This document shows, piece after piece, positions 38,900-48,067 of a stretch of 64,000 bases of DNA. The translations under genes and the position numbers were made by a program. The notes beneath the pieces are model-generated. The model had not been told where the DNA came from and made no database searches. It saw nothing but the letters and a program-made list of their open reading frames with translations. This stretch comes from Nocardiopsis eucommiae (lineage in GTDB: Bacteria > Actinomycetota > Actinomycetes > Streptosporangiales > Streptosporangiaceae), in the NCBI GenBank assembly GCA_018388625.1, contig CP074402.1, positions 3,968,001-4,032,000 of the forward strand, written 5' to 3'. Each line of letters starts with the position of its first letter. Position 1 is the first letter of the stretch.

Positions 38900-39228
38900 G
38901 GGGTCATCCCCGTACTCACGGGGAACGTTCTGACCGCCTGCTCAGAGCCGCGCCTGACGGCGGCCCAGCCCCGCGTGCGCGGGGAGCAGGCTCTGCGCGT
39001 CCAACGCTACCGGTAGTCGCGAGGGCCATCCCACGTGGGCGGGGAGCAGCTGGACACGAGGCACTCCGTCGCCGAGGGACGGGGGCCCTCCCCGCGAGCG
39101 CCGGGCCCACCACTGGGTAGCCCGAGAGGGGCCGACCGGTCAGGCACGCCCCTGTGGGCGGGACCCGCGAAGCGTCCGAGGGGGCGAACGAACCAGCGCG
39201 GCCCTCCTCACACGTGGGAGGGGCTCAC
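38900..39228 (-). CRISPR. decayed second CRISPR array, same repeat family, inverted
   Basis: Reverse complements of the 23418 array repeat occur at 38900-38928 (degenerate), 38961-38989 (26 of 29 match), 39021-39049 (one base deleted, otherwise close) and 39082-39110 (degenerate). Two weaker copies lie near 39143 and 39200. Spacing is 60-61 bp throughout, as expected for 29 + 32. No cas genes nearby. It fills the gap between aroK and aroC, genes normally adjacent in actinobacterial aroCKB operons. Confidence 0.75.
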
Positions 39229-39272
39229 CCCAGAGCGCCTTGGAGGACCCGGCGCGGGAACCGGCGTGAAAG

Positions 39273-39310
39273 CACACTGGTCCGCGCTCCGGGAAGCGCG
39301 GACCAGTGTG
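39273..39310 (-). terminator. strong terminator after aroC
   Basis: 16-bp perfect stem (CACACTGGTCCGCGCT, 39273-39288, with AGCGCGGACCAGTGTG, 39295-39310), 6-nt loop, 8 nt after the aroC stop. On the minus strand CTTTC follows. It should separate aroC transcription from aroK-aroB. Confidence 0.8.
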
Positions 39311-39318
39311 AGGCGGTG

Positions 39319-40499
39319 CTAGTGGATCGTCAGCGAGTCCAGGTAGCCGCGGAGGTTGCGGGCGGTCTCGGGGACCGAGTCGCCGCCGAACTTCTCGATG
39401 GCGGCCTCGGCGATGACCAGGGCGACCATGGCCTCGGCCACCACACCGGCGGCGGGGACGGCGGTGACGTCGCTGCGCTGGTGGTGGGCCTTGGTGGGCT
39501 CGCCGGTCTCGGTGTCGATGGTGTCCAGCGCCCGGGGCACCGTGGCGATGGGCTTCATCGCGGCACGGACCCGCAGGGGGTCGCCGGTGGACATGCCGCC
39601 CTCGACCCCGCCGGCCCGGTTCGTGCGGCGGCGGACGCCGTCGGGGCCGGGCTCGATCTCGTCGTGGGCCTCGGATCCGCGTCGGGCGGCGGTGCGGAAG
39701 CCGTCACCGACCTCCACGCCCTTGATGGCCTGGATGCCCATGAGGGCCCCGGCCAGACGGGAGTCCAGGCGGCGGTCCCAGTGCACGTGGCTGCCCAGAC
39801 CGGGCGGCAGGCCGTAGGCGAGGACCTCGACGACGCCGCCCAGGGTGTCCCCGGACTTCTTGGTGTCGTCGACCTCCTCGACCATGCGGGCGCTGGTCTC
39901 GGGGTCGAAGCAGCGCAGCGGGTCCTCGTCGATCGCGGCGAGGTCCTCGGGGCGCGGCTCGGCGGCACCCTCGGGGACGGCGACCGGGCCCATGGAGACC
40001 ACGTGGCTGAGGATCTCGATCCCGAGCGCCTGGCGGCAGAACTGCCGGGCGACCTCACCGACCGCGACCCGGGCCGCGGTCTCGCGGGCGCTGGCGCGCT
40101 CCAGGATCGGGCGGGACTCCTCGTGCCCGTACTTCTGCATGCCCACGAGGTCGGCGTGCCCGGGGCGGGGGCGGGTGAGCGGCGCGTTGCGCGCCACGCC
40201 GTCCAGTTCCTCGGCGGGAACCGGGTCGGGCGACATCACCTTCTCCCACTTGGGCCACTCGGTGTTTCCGACCTCGATCGCGACCGGCCCACCCTGGGTG
40301 AGGCCGTGCCGGATCCCCCCGATGACGGAGACCTGGTCCTTCTCGAACTTCATCCGGGCGCCCCGACCGTACCCGGCGCGACGTCGGAGCAGCGCGGCGG
40401 CGATGTCGTCAGAGGTGACGGACACACCGGCCGGAAGGCCCTCCAGGATCGCGACGAGTGCAGGTCCGTGGGACTCCCCGCGGTCAGCCAACGCAACAT
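39319..40499 (-). CDS. aroC: chorismate synthase
   Basis: Last shikimate-pathway step, FMNH2-dependent elimination of phosphate from [24 protein letters not shown] start after correction, [68 protein letters not shown] and [18 protein letters not shown]. The frame breaks at C run 40476-40479 in the N-terminal AGESHG motif; one base gives 393 aa from ATG 40499. Separated from aroK by a terminator and CRISPR remnants. Confidence 0.95.
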
Positions 40500-40543
40500 G
40501 TCCACGATCCTCCCACGGATCGGGGGAGGCGTGGTCACCGGGC

Positions 40544-41484
40544 TCAGGGTTGCGGGAGCAGGGGGTGACCGGCCAGGACGGTGGCGAGGGTGGCGGCGAG
40601 CATGAACGGGCCGAGCGGGAGCGGTTCGGCCCGGGTGATCCGGCGCAGGAGGAGCAGGGCCACTCCCAGCAGGGAGAAGGCCGCGAAGGCCCAGAAGGCG
40701 GCGACCAGGGCGCCCACCGGTCCGGCGGCCCAGCCCGCGTAGAGGCCGGTGAGGCCGGAGAGCTTGACGTCCCCGAAGCCGAGCCCGCCTGGCCTGATCC
40801 GCCACAGCAGCCAGTAGAGGACCGTGATGAGCGCCATGCCGACCAGGGCCCCGGTGCCGCGTTCGAGGTCGGGGCCGAAGGGTGGGAGGAGGACCGCCGC
40901 GGCCAGGAGGAGCGCGGCGACGGGGTAGGCGGGGGCGACGAGGGCGTCGGGCAGGCGCATGACGCGCAGGTCGACGGCGGAGAGCGGGACGCCGAGAGCG
41001 ACCAGCCAGAGCACGGCGAGGAGCCCGAAGGGTGACCAGTCGGTGAGGTGGGTGGGGGTGAGGGCGCCGACCAGCGCGAAGAGCAGCGCCGTGGTGCCGA
41101 CGACCGCGGGGTCGGGGCGGACCCGTTCCGAGCAGTGGGGGCAGGTGCCGCTTCTCCGGAACTCACGGGAGGCGACGACGGGCAGGCCCCGGGCGAAGCG
41201 GAGCCGGGTCAGGCAGTGCGGGCAGCGGGGCGGTGGCGGCCCGTCGTGTTCCTCCTCGGGGTCGGGGACCGTGGCGGTGGCGGCGGTCGCCGGTGTGTCG
41301 GGCGCGCCTGCCCGTTCACCGACTCCACCTGTGACAACGTCCTGGTGAGCGGCCAGCCCGGGACCGAAGAGGTGGACCACTCTGCCGCCGACGCGGCCCA
41401 GCGCGACGCCGAGGGCCAGGAGCACGGCGGCCGCGAGGACCGCCCACGGGAGCGGGGACGACGTGAGCGCCAGGGGGTGGGCAT
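40544..41484 (-). CDS. prepilin peptidase-like A24 aspartic membrane protease
   Basis: Type IV prepilin peptidase fold: eight or so TM helices with the two catalytic Asp motifs [12 protein letters not shown] and [11 protein letters not shown]. Two CxxC motifs (CPHC twice, residues about 87-115) form the cytoplasmic zinc loop of TFPP enzymes, which often also methylate the mature N-terminus. The frame breaks at G run 41473-41477; one base restores ATG 41484 and a first TM helix (313 aa). No pilin or tad genes are near, so it is an orphan, 44 nt before aroC. Confidence 0.85.
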
Positions 41485-41551
41485 GTTCGGAAACTACCTG
41501 CTGGCGGGGTTCGGCGACAGGGTGTGCGGCCGCCTGTGGACAACCCCGCGG

Positions 41552-42259
41552 TCAGGCGTCGTCGCGCCGGGCCCGCACGACCGCGCTGAGTTCGACGCCG
41601 CCGGGCAGGACGTGCTGGAGTTCGGTGCCGAGCCGTTCGGCGACCCGGCGCAGCGATTCGTCGTCGCGCTCGTCCAGTTCGAGGCGGATGCCGAGGTCCG
41701 CGCGTTCGGAGGGGTGGATACGCACGCGTTCGATCCCGAACTCGGCGTGGGTCACCCGGTGGACGATCGACAGGACCTGCGGGTCGTCCTGGGGTTCGGG
41801 TACCGACCCCTGTTCGGCGAGCACGGTGAGGAAGCGGCCCTGGATGGTGTGCGGGACCGGCCCGGACACGTCGATGACCAGCGCGTCGGCGTTCTCCTCC
41901 AGGGTGGCCTGGCAGGCGTCCCGCGTGGTGAAGGGCACCGGTCGGGCGTCCGGGCGCCAGCGCCGGACGGCGTCCACGGAGGTGAAGGCCAGGACCCCGC
42001 GACGACCGTCCTTGCCGGTCATGATGGGGATGGCCACCTCGCTGTTCTTGTCCTTGGTGAGCCCGCCCACGCCCTGCTCGGTCTCGGTGGCGACGGACAC
42101 CACGGGGATCAGGACCCGGGAGCCGCTGAGGGCGGCGAGGACCTGCCGGTCGCCGGTCCGGCCCGCGGCGTGCTCACGCAGGCTCGCCTCGACGTCCGGG
42201 TCGGCGCTGCCGTCGTCGTCACGGAAGTTCTGGGCGCCGATGATCGATGGTCTGCTCAC
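41552..42259 (-). CDS. SseB-family protein
   Basis: Contains an SseB N-terminal-type domain (residues about 30-150: AGRTGDRQVLAALSGSRVLI, VAIPIMTGKDGRRGVLAFTS, DACQATLEENADALVIDVSG). A second half resembles the C-terminal partner (VHRVTHAEFGIERVRI, LGIRLELD). SseB in E. coli affects serine sensitivity; its biochemistry is unclear. Common as a single gene in actinomycetes. 235 aa. The intergenic 41485-41551 contains TTGTCCACA on the minus strand. Confidence 0.75.
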   Translation of the reverse strand: MSRPSIIGAQNFRDDDGSADPDVEASLREHAAGRTGDRQVLAALSGSRVLIPVVSVATETEQGVGGLTKDKNSEVAIPIMTGKDGRRGVLAFTSVDAVRRWRPDARPVPFTTRDACQATLEENADALVIDVSGPVPHTIQGRFLTVLAEQGSVPEPQDDPQVLSIVHRVTHAEFGIERVRIHPSERADLGIRLELDERDDESLRRVAERLGTELQHVLPGGVELSAVVRARRDDA

Positions 42260-42361
42260 GGGCCCCGACTCTACCCGGGGCGCGGGTCCGTTCCGGGGTC
42301 GCTTCCCGGACAGAACCCTGTGACCTCTCCCCTGTTTCCGGCCCCGCGGGTGCGCCGTGGA

Positions 42362-42811
42362 TCAGGAGCGGGCGCCGCCGAGCGCGTCGACGATCCCCCT
42401 GAGCTGGTCGACCTGTTCCGGGGTGAGCCGGTCGAACATCAGCGAGCGCACACGGGTGGCGTGGCCCGGCGCGGCGGCGCGGAGGGCGCTGGCGCCGTCC
42501 TCGGTGAGCACCGCCCACAGCCCGCGCCGGTCGTCCTCGCAGCTCTCCCGCCGCACGTGGCCGTCGCGTTCGAGGCGGGCGATCTGGTGGGACAGGCGGC
42601 TCTTGGAGACGATGACGGTCTCGGCCAGGTCGCGCATCCGCATGCGCTGCTCCGGAGCTTCGGAGAGGTGGGCGAGGATGCCGTACTCGATGAGGGAGAG
42701 GCCGTCCCGGGAGCGCAGGTCGTGTTCGAGTTCGTCGTAGATCCAGGCGTTCATCCGCAGGAACCCGCGCCAGACGTCCTGTTCGTCGGCTTCGAGCCAG
42801 GCCTTCTCCAT
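42362..42811 (-). CDS. MarR-family transcriptional regulator
   Basis: Winged-helix dimer, 149 aa. LSLIEYGILAHLSEAPEQRM (helix 1-2 region), recognition helix VIVSKSRLSHQIARLERDG, wing RRESCEDDRRGLWAVLTEDG. Divergent from the yceI gene; dyads in the shared 184-bp gap (42894-42938) are likely its operators, so it probably represses itself and yceI. Ligand unknown; one Cys in the wing. Confidence 0.9.
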   Translation of the reverse strand: MEKAWLEADEQDVWRGFLRMNAWIYDELEHDLRSRDGLSLIEYGILAHLSEAPEQRMRMRDLAETVIVSKSRLSHQIARLERDGHVRRESCEDDRRGLWAVLTEDGASALRAAAPGHATRVRSLMFDRLTPEQVDQLRGIVDALGGARS

Positions 42812-42893
42812 GGCCTGATTCTAGCCCCGGCGGGCCCGGGGAGGGGTCCCGGTGAGACGGGGCCCTTGCGTCCTCGGGGAGGAACACCTAATC

Positions 42894-42938
42894 TACTTCC
42901 CAGGAAGATACTTCTAAGGTACTTTGTTGCTAGACAAC
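42894..42938. promoter_or_regulatory. tandem dyads between marR and yceI
   Basis: TACTTCC-CAG-GAAGATA (42894-42910, imperfect) and TTGT-TGCTAG-ACAA (42924-42937, perfect half-sites) in a locally AT-rich stretch. Size and sequence resemble MarR-family sites. The second lies 59 nt before the yceI start. Confidence 0.5.
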
Positions 42939-42995
42939 GAACCGCACCGCTGGACGGCCCAGGACCCGGGTCGCCCGAACTCAGGGAGAGACACC

Positions 42996-43538
42996 ATGGC
43001 AGCTCAGGAACTCAAGCCCGGCACCTGGAAGATCGACGTCGCCCACAGCGTGGTCGGCTTCTCCGTCCGCCACATGATGGTGAGCAAGGTCCGCGGCCGC
43101 TTCGAGAGCTTCGACGCCACGCTGACGGTGCCCGAGGACCCCACCCAGTCCTCCGTCGAGGCCACCATCGAGGCCAGCTCGATCAACACCGACAACACCG
43201 ACCGTGACAACCACATCCGGTCCAACGACTTCTTCGAGGCCGACAACCACCCCGAGTTCAGCTTCCGCTCCACCGGCCTGGAGGCCAGGGGCGAGGACTT
43301 CGTCCTCAAGGGTGACCTGACCATCAAGAAGAACACCCACCCGGTCGAGCTGGCCCTGGAGTTCAACGGCTCCACCGTCGACCCCTACGGCCTGGACCGC
43401 GCCGGGTTCGCCGCCTCCACCACCATCAGCCGCAAGAAGTTCGGCGTCGACATCGAGATGCCGATGGAGAGCGGCGGCGTGGTCGTCGGCGACAAGATCT
43501 CCATCGAGATCGACGCCGAGTTCACCCGCCAGGCCTGA
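42996..43538 (+). CDS. YceI-family lipid-binding-like protein
   Basis: Lipocalin-like beta barrel of the YceI family that binds polyisoprenoid lipids in known members. WKIDVAHSVVGFSVRHMMVS near the N-terminus, VRGRFESFDATLTVPEDP, DNTDRDNHIRSNDFFEADNH, DLTIKKNTHPVELALEF and SRKKFGVDIEM are family motifs. No signal peptide, so a cytoplasmic form, as usual in actinobacteria. 180 aa; ATG 42996 follows AGGGAGAG. Divergent marR likely controls it. Confidence 0.93.
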   Translation: MAAQELKPGTWKIDVAHSVVGFSVRHMMVSKVRGRFESFDATLTVPEDPTQSSVEATIEASSINTDNTDRDNHIRSNDFFEADNHPEFSFRSTGLEARGEDFVLKGDLTIKKNTHPVELALEFNGSTVDPYGLDRAGFAASTTISRKKFGVDIEMPMESGGVVVGDKISIEIDAEFTRQA

Positions 43539-43730
43539 GCCGCACCGGCTCCGACGGGGAGGGCGGTGTCCGGGTGTGGTCGCCCGAGGGGAGCGACCAC
43601 CACCCCGGGTTTTGACGACACTCCGTCAGTAACCCGGTGAGGTCTCGGATATCGTCGACGGGGAGGGTCCACGGACCCTCCCCCGTCCTCGTATGTCCGG
43701 CAGCACCCCACAGACCGCAGGAGAAGCACC

Positions 43731-44039
43731 GTGCCGTCCCAGCCCTTCGCCCCCGAGGTCGTCTCCGCCGTCACCGCCCACATGAACGGCGACCACCCCG
43801 AGGACACCCTGATCATCTGCCGTGCCCTGGGCGGTCGCCCGGAGGCCACCGCCGCCCGCATGACCGGGCTCGACGGTGACGGAGGAGACTACGCGGTCAC
43901 CGTGGACGGCGCCGAGGAGGACGTGCGCATCCCCTGGGCCACACCGCTGACCGAGCGCGCGCAGATCCGCGTCGAGGTGGTCCGCATGTACCAGGAGGCC
44001 TGCGCCGCCCTCGGGATCACCCCGCGCGGCCAGCACTGA
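43731..44039 (+). CDS. DUF2470 domain protein
   Basis: 102-aa protein that is almost entirely a DUF2470 domain, usually the C-terminal part of haem-oxygenase-like or FMN-binding split-barrel proteins. AHMNGDHPEDTLIICRALGG (AHMNxDH signature), ATAARMTGLDGDGGDYAV and the end LTERAQIRVEVVRMYQEA. GTG 43731 has GCAGGAGAAG upstream. A link to haem use is family-based inference only. The 192-nt gap before it (43539-43730) shows no gene. Confidence 0.8.
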   Translation: MPSQPFAPEVVSAVTAHMNGDHPEDTLIICRALGGRPEATAARMTGLDGDGGDYAVTVDGAEEDVRIPWATPLTERAQIRVEVVRMYQEACAALGITPRGQH

Positions 44040-44141
44040 GTCACCCGCCTGCGGACGCCACCGAGGGGTCCGGTGACGAAGGGTCACGGAAACGGGAACC
44101 CGAACGGCCTCGGAGGAGTCCCACCAGGTGACGGGGAAGAC

Positions 44142-44195
44142 CGTTCACGGGACCGGAACCGGTGGGCTCCACCACCCGGACCGGGCCCGTGAACG
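44142..44195. repeat. long nested inverted repeat before the kinase-like gene
   Basis: Outer arms CGTTCACGGG (44142-44151) and CCCGTGAACG (44186-44195) are perfect; inside, GGTGG/CCACC and partial CCGG pairings extend it into a long imperfect hairpin. It lies about 100 nt after DUF2470 and 70 nt before the kinase-like gene: a terminator of the former or an operator of the latter. Confidence 0.45.
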
Positions 44196-44264
44196 ACCTA
44201 ACCTGGAGGGGTCCGCCCCGCCACGGCTTCCCCCGACGCCCGCAGACGACCACCTATCCGAAGG

Positions 44265-47037
44265 ATGGCTCCGGCCTCGATGGTCACGCCCGACCCCGGT
44301 GACGAGAACGCACCCACCCAGCGGATCGACCCCACGACACCCACCACGCGAGCCGATCCGGCGGTGGGTGCCACGCGCTGGGTCACACGCGTGTTCCGAC
44401 CGGGGGCCGCCCCTCCGCCCGAGCCGGGCTCGGCCCATCCGGGCCCGCCCCCGCGTCCGACGACGCACCCACCCGGGTGGTCCCGCCGGGCGCGCCGTCC
44501 GGGGCGGACCGCACCACCGTCCTGCCCGGTGACGCGGCCCTGGGCGCCGCTCCCGTCGACGGCACCCGGGTCCAGCCTCCCGTCGCCCCCACGGCGCGTC
44601 CGGGCACCGGCCGACCCACACCGGGCGCACCCTCCGGAGGCCGTGCCCCGTGGTGGCGGGTGCTCCTCGGCCCCCTCCTGGACTGGACGGCGCGTCTGGT
44701 CTCCCGTGTGGTCGTGGGCCCCGCGGGCGACCTCGACTACGCCGTGCCCGCCGAGCTCCGCCGCCGCTACCAGGTCCTGGACCACATCGGCGCGGGCGGT
44801 GAGGCCGTCGTCTACCTGGCCGAACCCACCGACTCACCCGGGCGCCGACTGGCGCTGAAGGTGTACCGGCCCGGCCACGACATCAACCGCGAACTCCTGG
44901 ACCGGCTGCGCGCACGGGGGACCGCCTCCCCCCACACGCCCGCCATCCAGGGCTACGGGACCGCCGCCAGCTCCTGGGGCGAGGACCTGGCCTGGGAGGC
45001 CCAGGAGTACTTCTCCCTGGGCACCCTGCGCGAGGTCATCAACCAGGCACCCCTGGACGACGAGGGCGCCCGGGCGGTGGTCCGCGCGGTCTCCGACTGC
45101 CTGCACCACTGGCAGAGCGAACTCCAGCACAACCACACCGACGTCAAACCCGAGAACCTCCTGGTCCGCTCCCTGGACCCGCCGGTGGTCGCCCTCACCG
45201 ACTTCGGGGGCGCCGTGCGCGCCACCATGAGCCGTGTCTACGGCGGCCAGGCCGTCACCGAGGCCTACGCCTCCCCCGAGGTGGTGGAGGGGCGCCGCGA
45301 GGCCCCGGCCGCCTGGTGGTCCCTGGGCGTCATGGTGCACGAACTCGTCACCGGCCGCCGCCCCGATCGCGGCGGCAACTGGCTGACCGCACGCAACACC
45401 GAGGTGGACATCTCGGCCATCACCGACGAGCGCTGGCGCCTGCTCGCCCGGGGCCTGCTCACCCTGGCGCCCTCCGCCCGCTGGGGACACGAGGAGGTCG
45501 CCGCGTGGCTGGCCGGTGAGCGCCCGCCGATCCGCACCGCGAGCCGTCGGCGCCCCATCAACTTCGCCGGGACCTCCCACGAGGACCCGCCGAGCCTCGC
45601 CTTCGACCTGCTGGACCGCTCCGACACCGGCGCGATGTGGCTGCGCAGCCACTGGCCCGAACTCCGGACCTGGCTGGACCGCGAGGTCAACGACTACACC
45701 TTCGACCGCGCCTATCTCACCGGCCTGGAGGCCCGCCCCGACCTCGCGCACGTGGCGATCAGCGCCCTGGCCGCCCGCTACGTGCCCGGCATGCCGCCGC
45801 GCTTCCGGGGGCACGAGATCAGCGCGGACGGCCTCCTGGCCCTGGCGGCGGGTGACGCCAGCCGCCACTCGGTGGTGCGCGAGGCCGTGGAGTCGGGCGT
45901 GGTGGGCCTGGGCGCCCAGCACTGGTGCCCGCACCCCGAGTGCCGGTCGGGCGGCTCCGGCCGCTGCGCGTTGCTGGAGCGGGTCCAGCACGAGGTCCCG
46001 CTGCTGATGGCGCGGGTGAACGAGACCCTGGAGCGCGTGGTGGACGCGCGCCCCGAGACGACCCGGAGCCCCGACGCGCCCCGGCACCCCGCCGCCCACG
46101 AGATCGACTCCACCTGGGCACGCGCGGTGGAGTTGGTGCTCTCCCCGAGACCGCCGCGCAGCACCGGTCCCTGCTGCGCCGCCAGTCCTGGCACCCGCAA
46201 CAGCGCAGTTCCGCGCCGAACGCGCCGTGGTGGTCCGAACAGCGCAGGGCGGCCCTGCGCGACGGCGGCGACCAGCTGGCCAGCCGGAGCGCCACGCTCA
46301 CGGCCCTGCTCCTGCTCCCGGAGGCCGCGCGGGTCGGCGGCTCGATCGCCGAGCGCGAGCGCGCCGACGGCCGGGCCCGTCGTCAGGACCGTTGGGCCGC
46401 GCTCGCCGGTTCCGCGCGGGCACGCTGGGAGGGCGCCCAGGAGAAGGTGGCCACGGCCCGGCAGCGCCGCGGGGTCGCCGCCACCCGGCCCGACAACCCC
46501 GCGCTTCCCGGCGATCCCGCCCGACCGCAGGAGCCCGCGACCGCCAAGGAGCGGCGTCAGCAGGAGCGGGCGACCCGGCGCGTCGATCGGACGATGGGCC
46601 AGATCCAGCGCGCGATGAGGGCGGGCCGGTGCCGCAGGTTCGCGTACCCGGCGGCGTTGCTGGGTCTGCTGGACGGGCTGGGTCGGGCGCTGCGGCCCGG
46701 GGAGGGCTTCTTCCCCGAGAGCGCGTTCGTGACCGACGCCTACACGGGCCTGCTGGAGTTCGGTGACAACCCCCTGAGCGACGGGGCCGCCGCGCTCACC
46801 GGGCTGCTGCCCGGCGGGATCGGCGCGGCCTGGTGGTTCCCGGTCCTGTTGTCGGTGGCGCTGATCATGCTGGGCCGCACCGCCGCGAAGTCCACGGTCA
46901 AGGCCCGCCGCCGCCTGGGCGCCTTCCGCCTGGCCGTCGCGGGATCCCTGCTCATGCTCGTGGTGCTGTTCTCCACGGGGCTGCTGGCTCTGGGATCGGG
47001 TGTGCTCATCCCCCTCGACGGGCTCCTGGGCGGCTGA
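44265..47037 (+). CDS. membrane-anchored Ser/Thr kinase-like protein with Thr-rich docking tail
   Basis: The N-terminal disordered region (1-130) carries repeated Thr-x-x-hydrophobic/Asp motifs (APTQRID, TTRADP, ATRWV, DAPTRVV). The kinase-like domain (about 165-420) has a glycine loop IGAGGEAVVYLAE, the ATP Lys in LALKVYRP, catalytic NHTDVKPENLL (HTD in place of HRD), DFGG, and YASPEVVEG in place of APE. Then a helical region with a Cys cluster (HWCPHPECRSGGSGRC), a long coiled-coil-like Arg/Ala/Glu segment and two or three C-terminal TM helices. Breaks at C run 44448-44452 and C run 46143-46146; corrected about 920 aa. ATG 44280 is an alternative start. Partner and substrate unknown. Confidence 0.75.
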
Positions 47038-47128
47038 GCCCGCGGGCCGGCACCCCGGGTGAGGCGTTGGACACGCTATGATCTCCCGGTTCGGCGGTGT
47101 GCCGGACCACGGGAAGAGGGGTGGACGG

Positions 47129-48067
47129 GTGGCTGAGGTGTTCGAGCTGCGCGCCGGTCAGTACCGGGCGCGCGTCGACCGGACCGGGGCCGGGTTGCAG
47201 GCGCTCACCTGGCGGGGGCACGACCTCGTCTGGCCGTACACGCGCCAGTCGGGCCCCATCGCCTCCCAGGGGCAGCTGCTGGCCCCCTGGCCCAACCGGG
47301 TGGCCTCGGCCCGCTACACCTTCCAGGGCACCGAGCACCGGCTGGACGTCAACGACCCGGAGACCGGGTCCGCGATCCACGGCCTGGTCAGCGAGGTGGT
47401 GTGGCGCACCCAGGAGCGGTCCGAGGAGGACGTGACCCTGGGCCTGGACTTCCCCGGCACCCCCGGGTACCCGTTCCCGCTGGAGCTGACGGCCACCTAC
47501 CGCCTGGTGTCCGAGGCCTCGGAGGCGCACGGGCTCACCGTCACCGTCACGGCACGCAACACCGGCGACTCCGACGCCCCGTACGGTCTGGGCTTCCACC
47601 CCTACCTCACCCTGGGTGCACCCTTCCGGGACCTGGTCGAGCGGGACCAGGTGCGGCTGGAGGCCACGGTCGGCAGCCGCCAACCGGCCGACGCCGACCT
47701 GATTCCCGTGGGCGACCCGGTCCCGGTGTCCGGGACCGCGTACGACCTGCGTCCGCCCGGCCGGAACCCGGGCGCGACGGAGCTGGACACCGCCTTCACC
47801 GACCTCGACCGCGACCGGAACGGACGCGCCTGGGTGCGGCTGAGCGGCCCCGAGCACCGGGTGTGCCTGTGGGCGGGAGCGGGCTACGGCTGGCTCCAGC
47901 TGTTCAGCTCCGACTCCCTCGGCGGCGACCTCCACCGGGCGCACCTGGCGGCCGAGCCCATGACCTGCCCGCCCGACGCCCTCAACAGCGGCACGGACCT
48001 GATCGTCCTGGCTCCGGGTGAGAGCGTGGAGCACACCTTCGGCATCCTCGCCGAGCCGCTGGACTGA
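47129..48067 (+). CDS. aldose 1-epimerase family protein
   Basis: Galactose-mutarotase-fold enzyme interconverting sugar anomers. APWPNRVASARYTFQG, SAIHGLVSEVVW, GLGFHPYLTLG (catalytic His) and HLAAEPMTCPPDALNSG (catalytic Glu) are typical of the bacterial aldose-epimerase group with EPMTCPPDA. GTG 47129 follows AAGAGGGGTGGACGG. 312 aa, intact. Its stop abuts the stop of the convergent methyltransferase gene within TGATCA. Confidence 0.9.
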   Translation: MAEVFELRAGQYRARVDRTGAGLQALTWRGHDLVWPYTRQSGPIASQGQLLAPWPNRVASARYTFQGTEHRLDVNDPETGSAIHGLVSEVVWRTQERSEEDVTLGLDFPGTPGYPFPLELTATYRLVSEASEAHGLTVTVTARNTGDSDAPYGLGFHPYLTLGAPFRDLVERDQVRLEATVGSRQPADADLIPVGDPVPVSGTAYDLRPPGRNPGATELDTAFTDLDRDRNGRAWVRLSGPEHRVCLWAGAGYGWLQLFSSDSLGGDLHRAHLAAEPMTCPPDALNSGTDLIVLAPGESVEHTFGILAEPLD

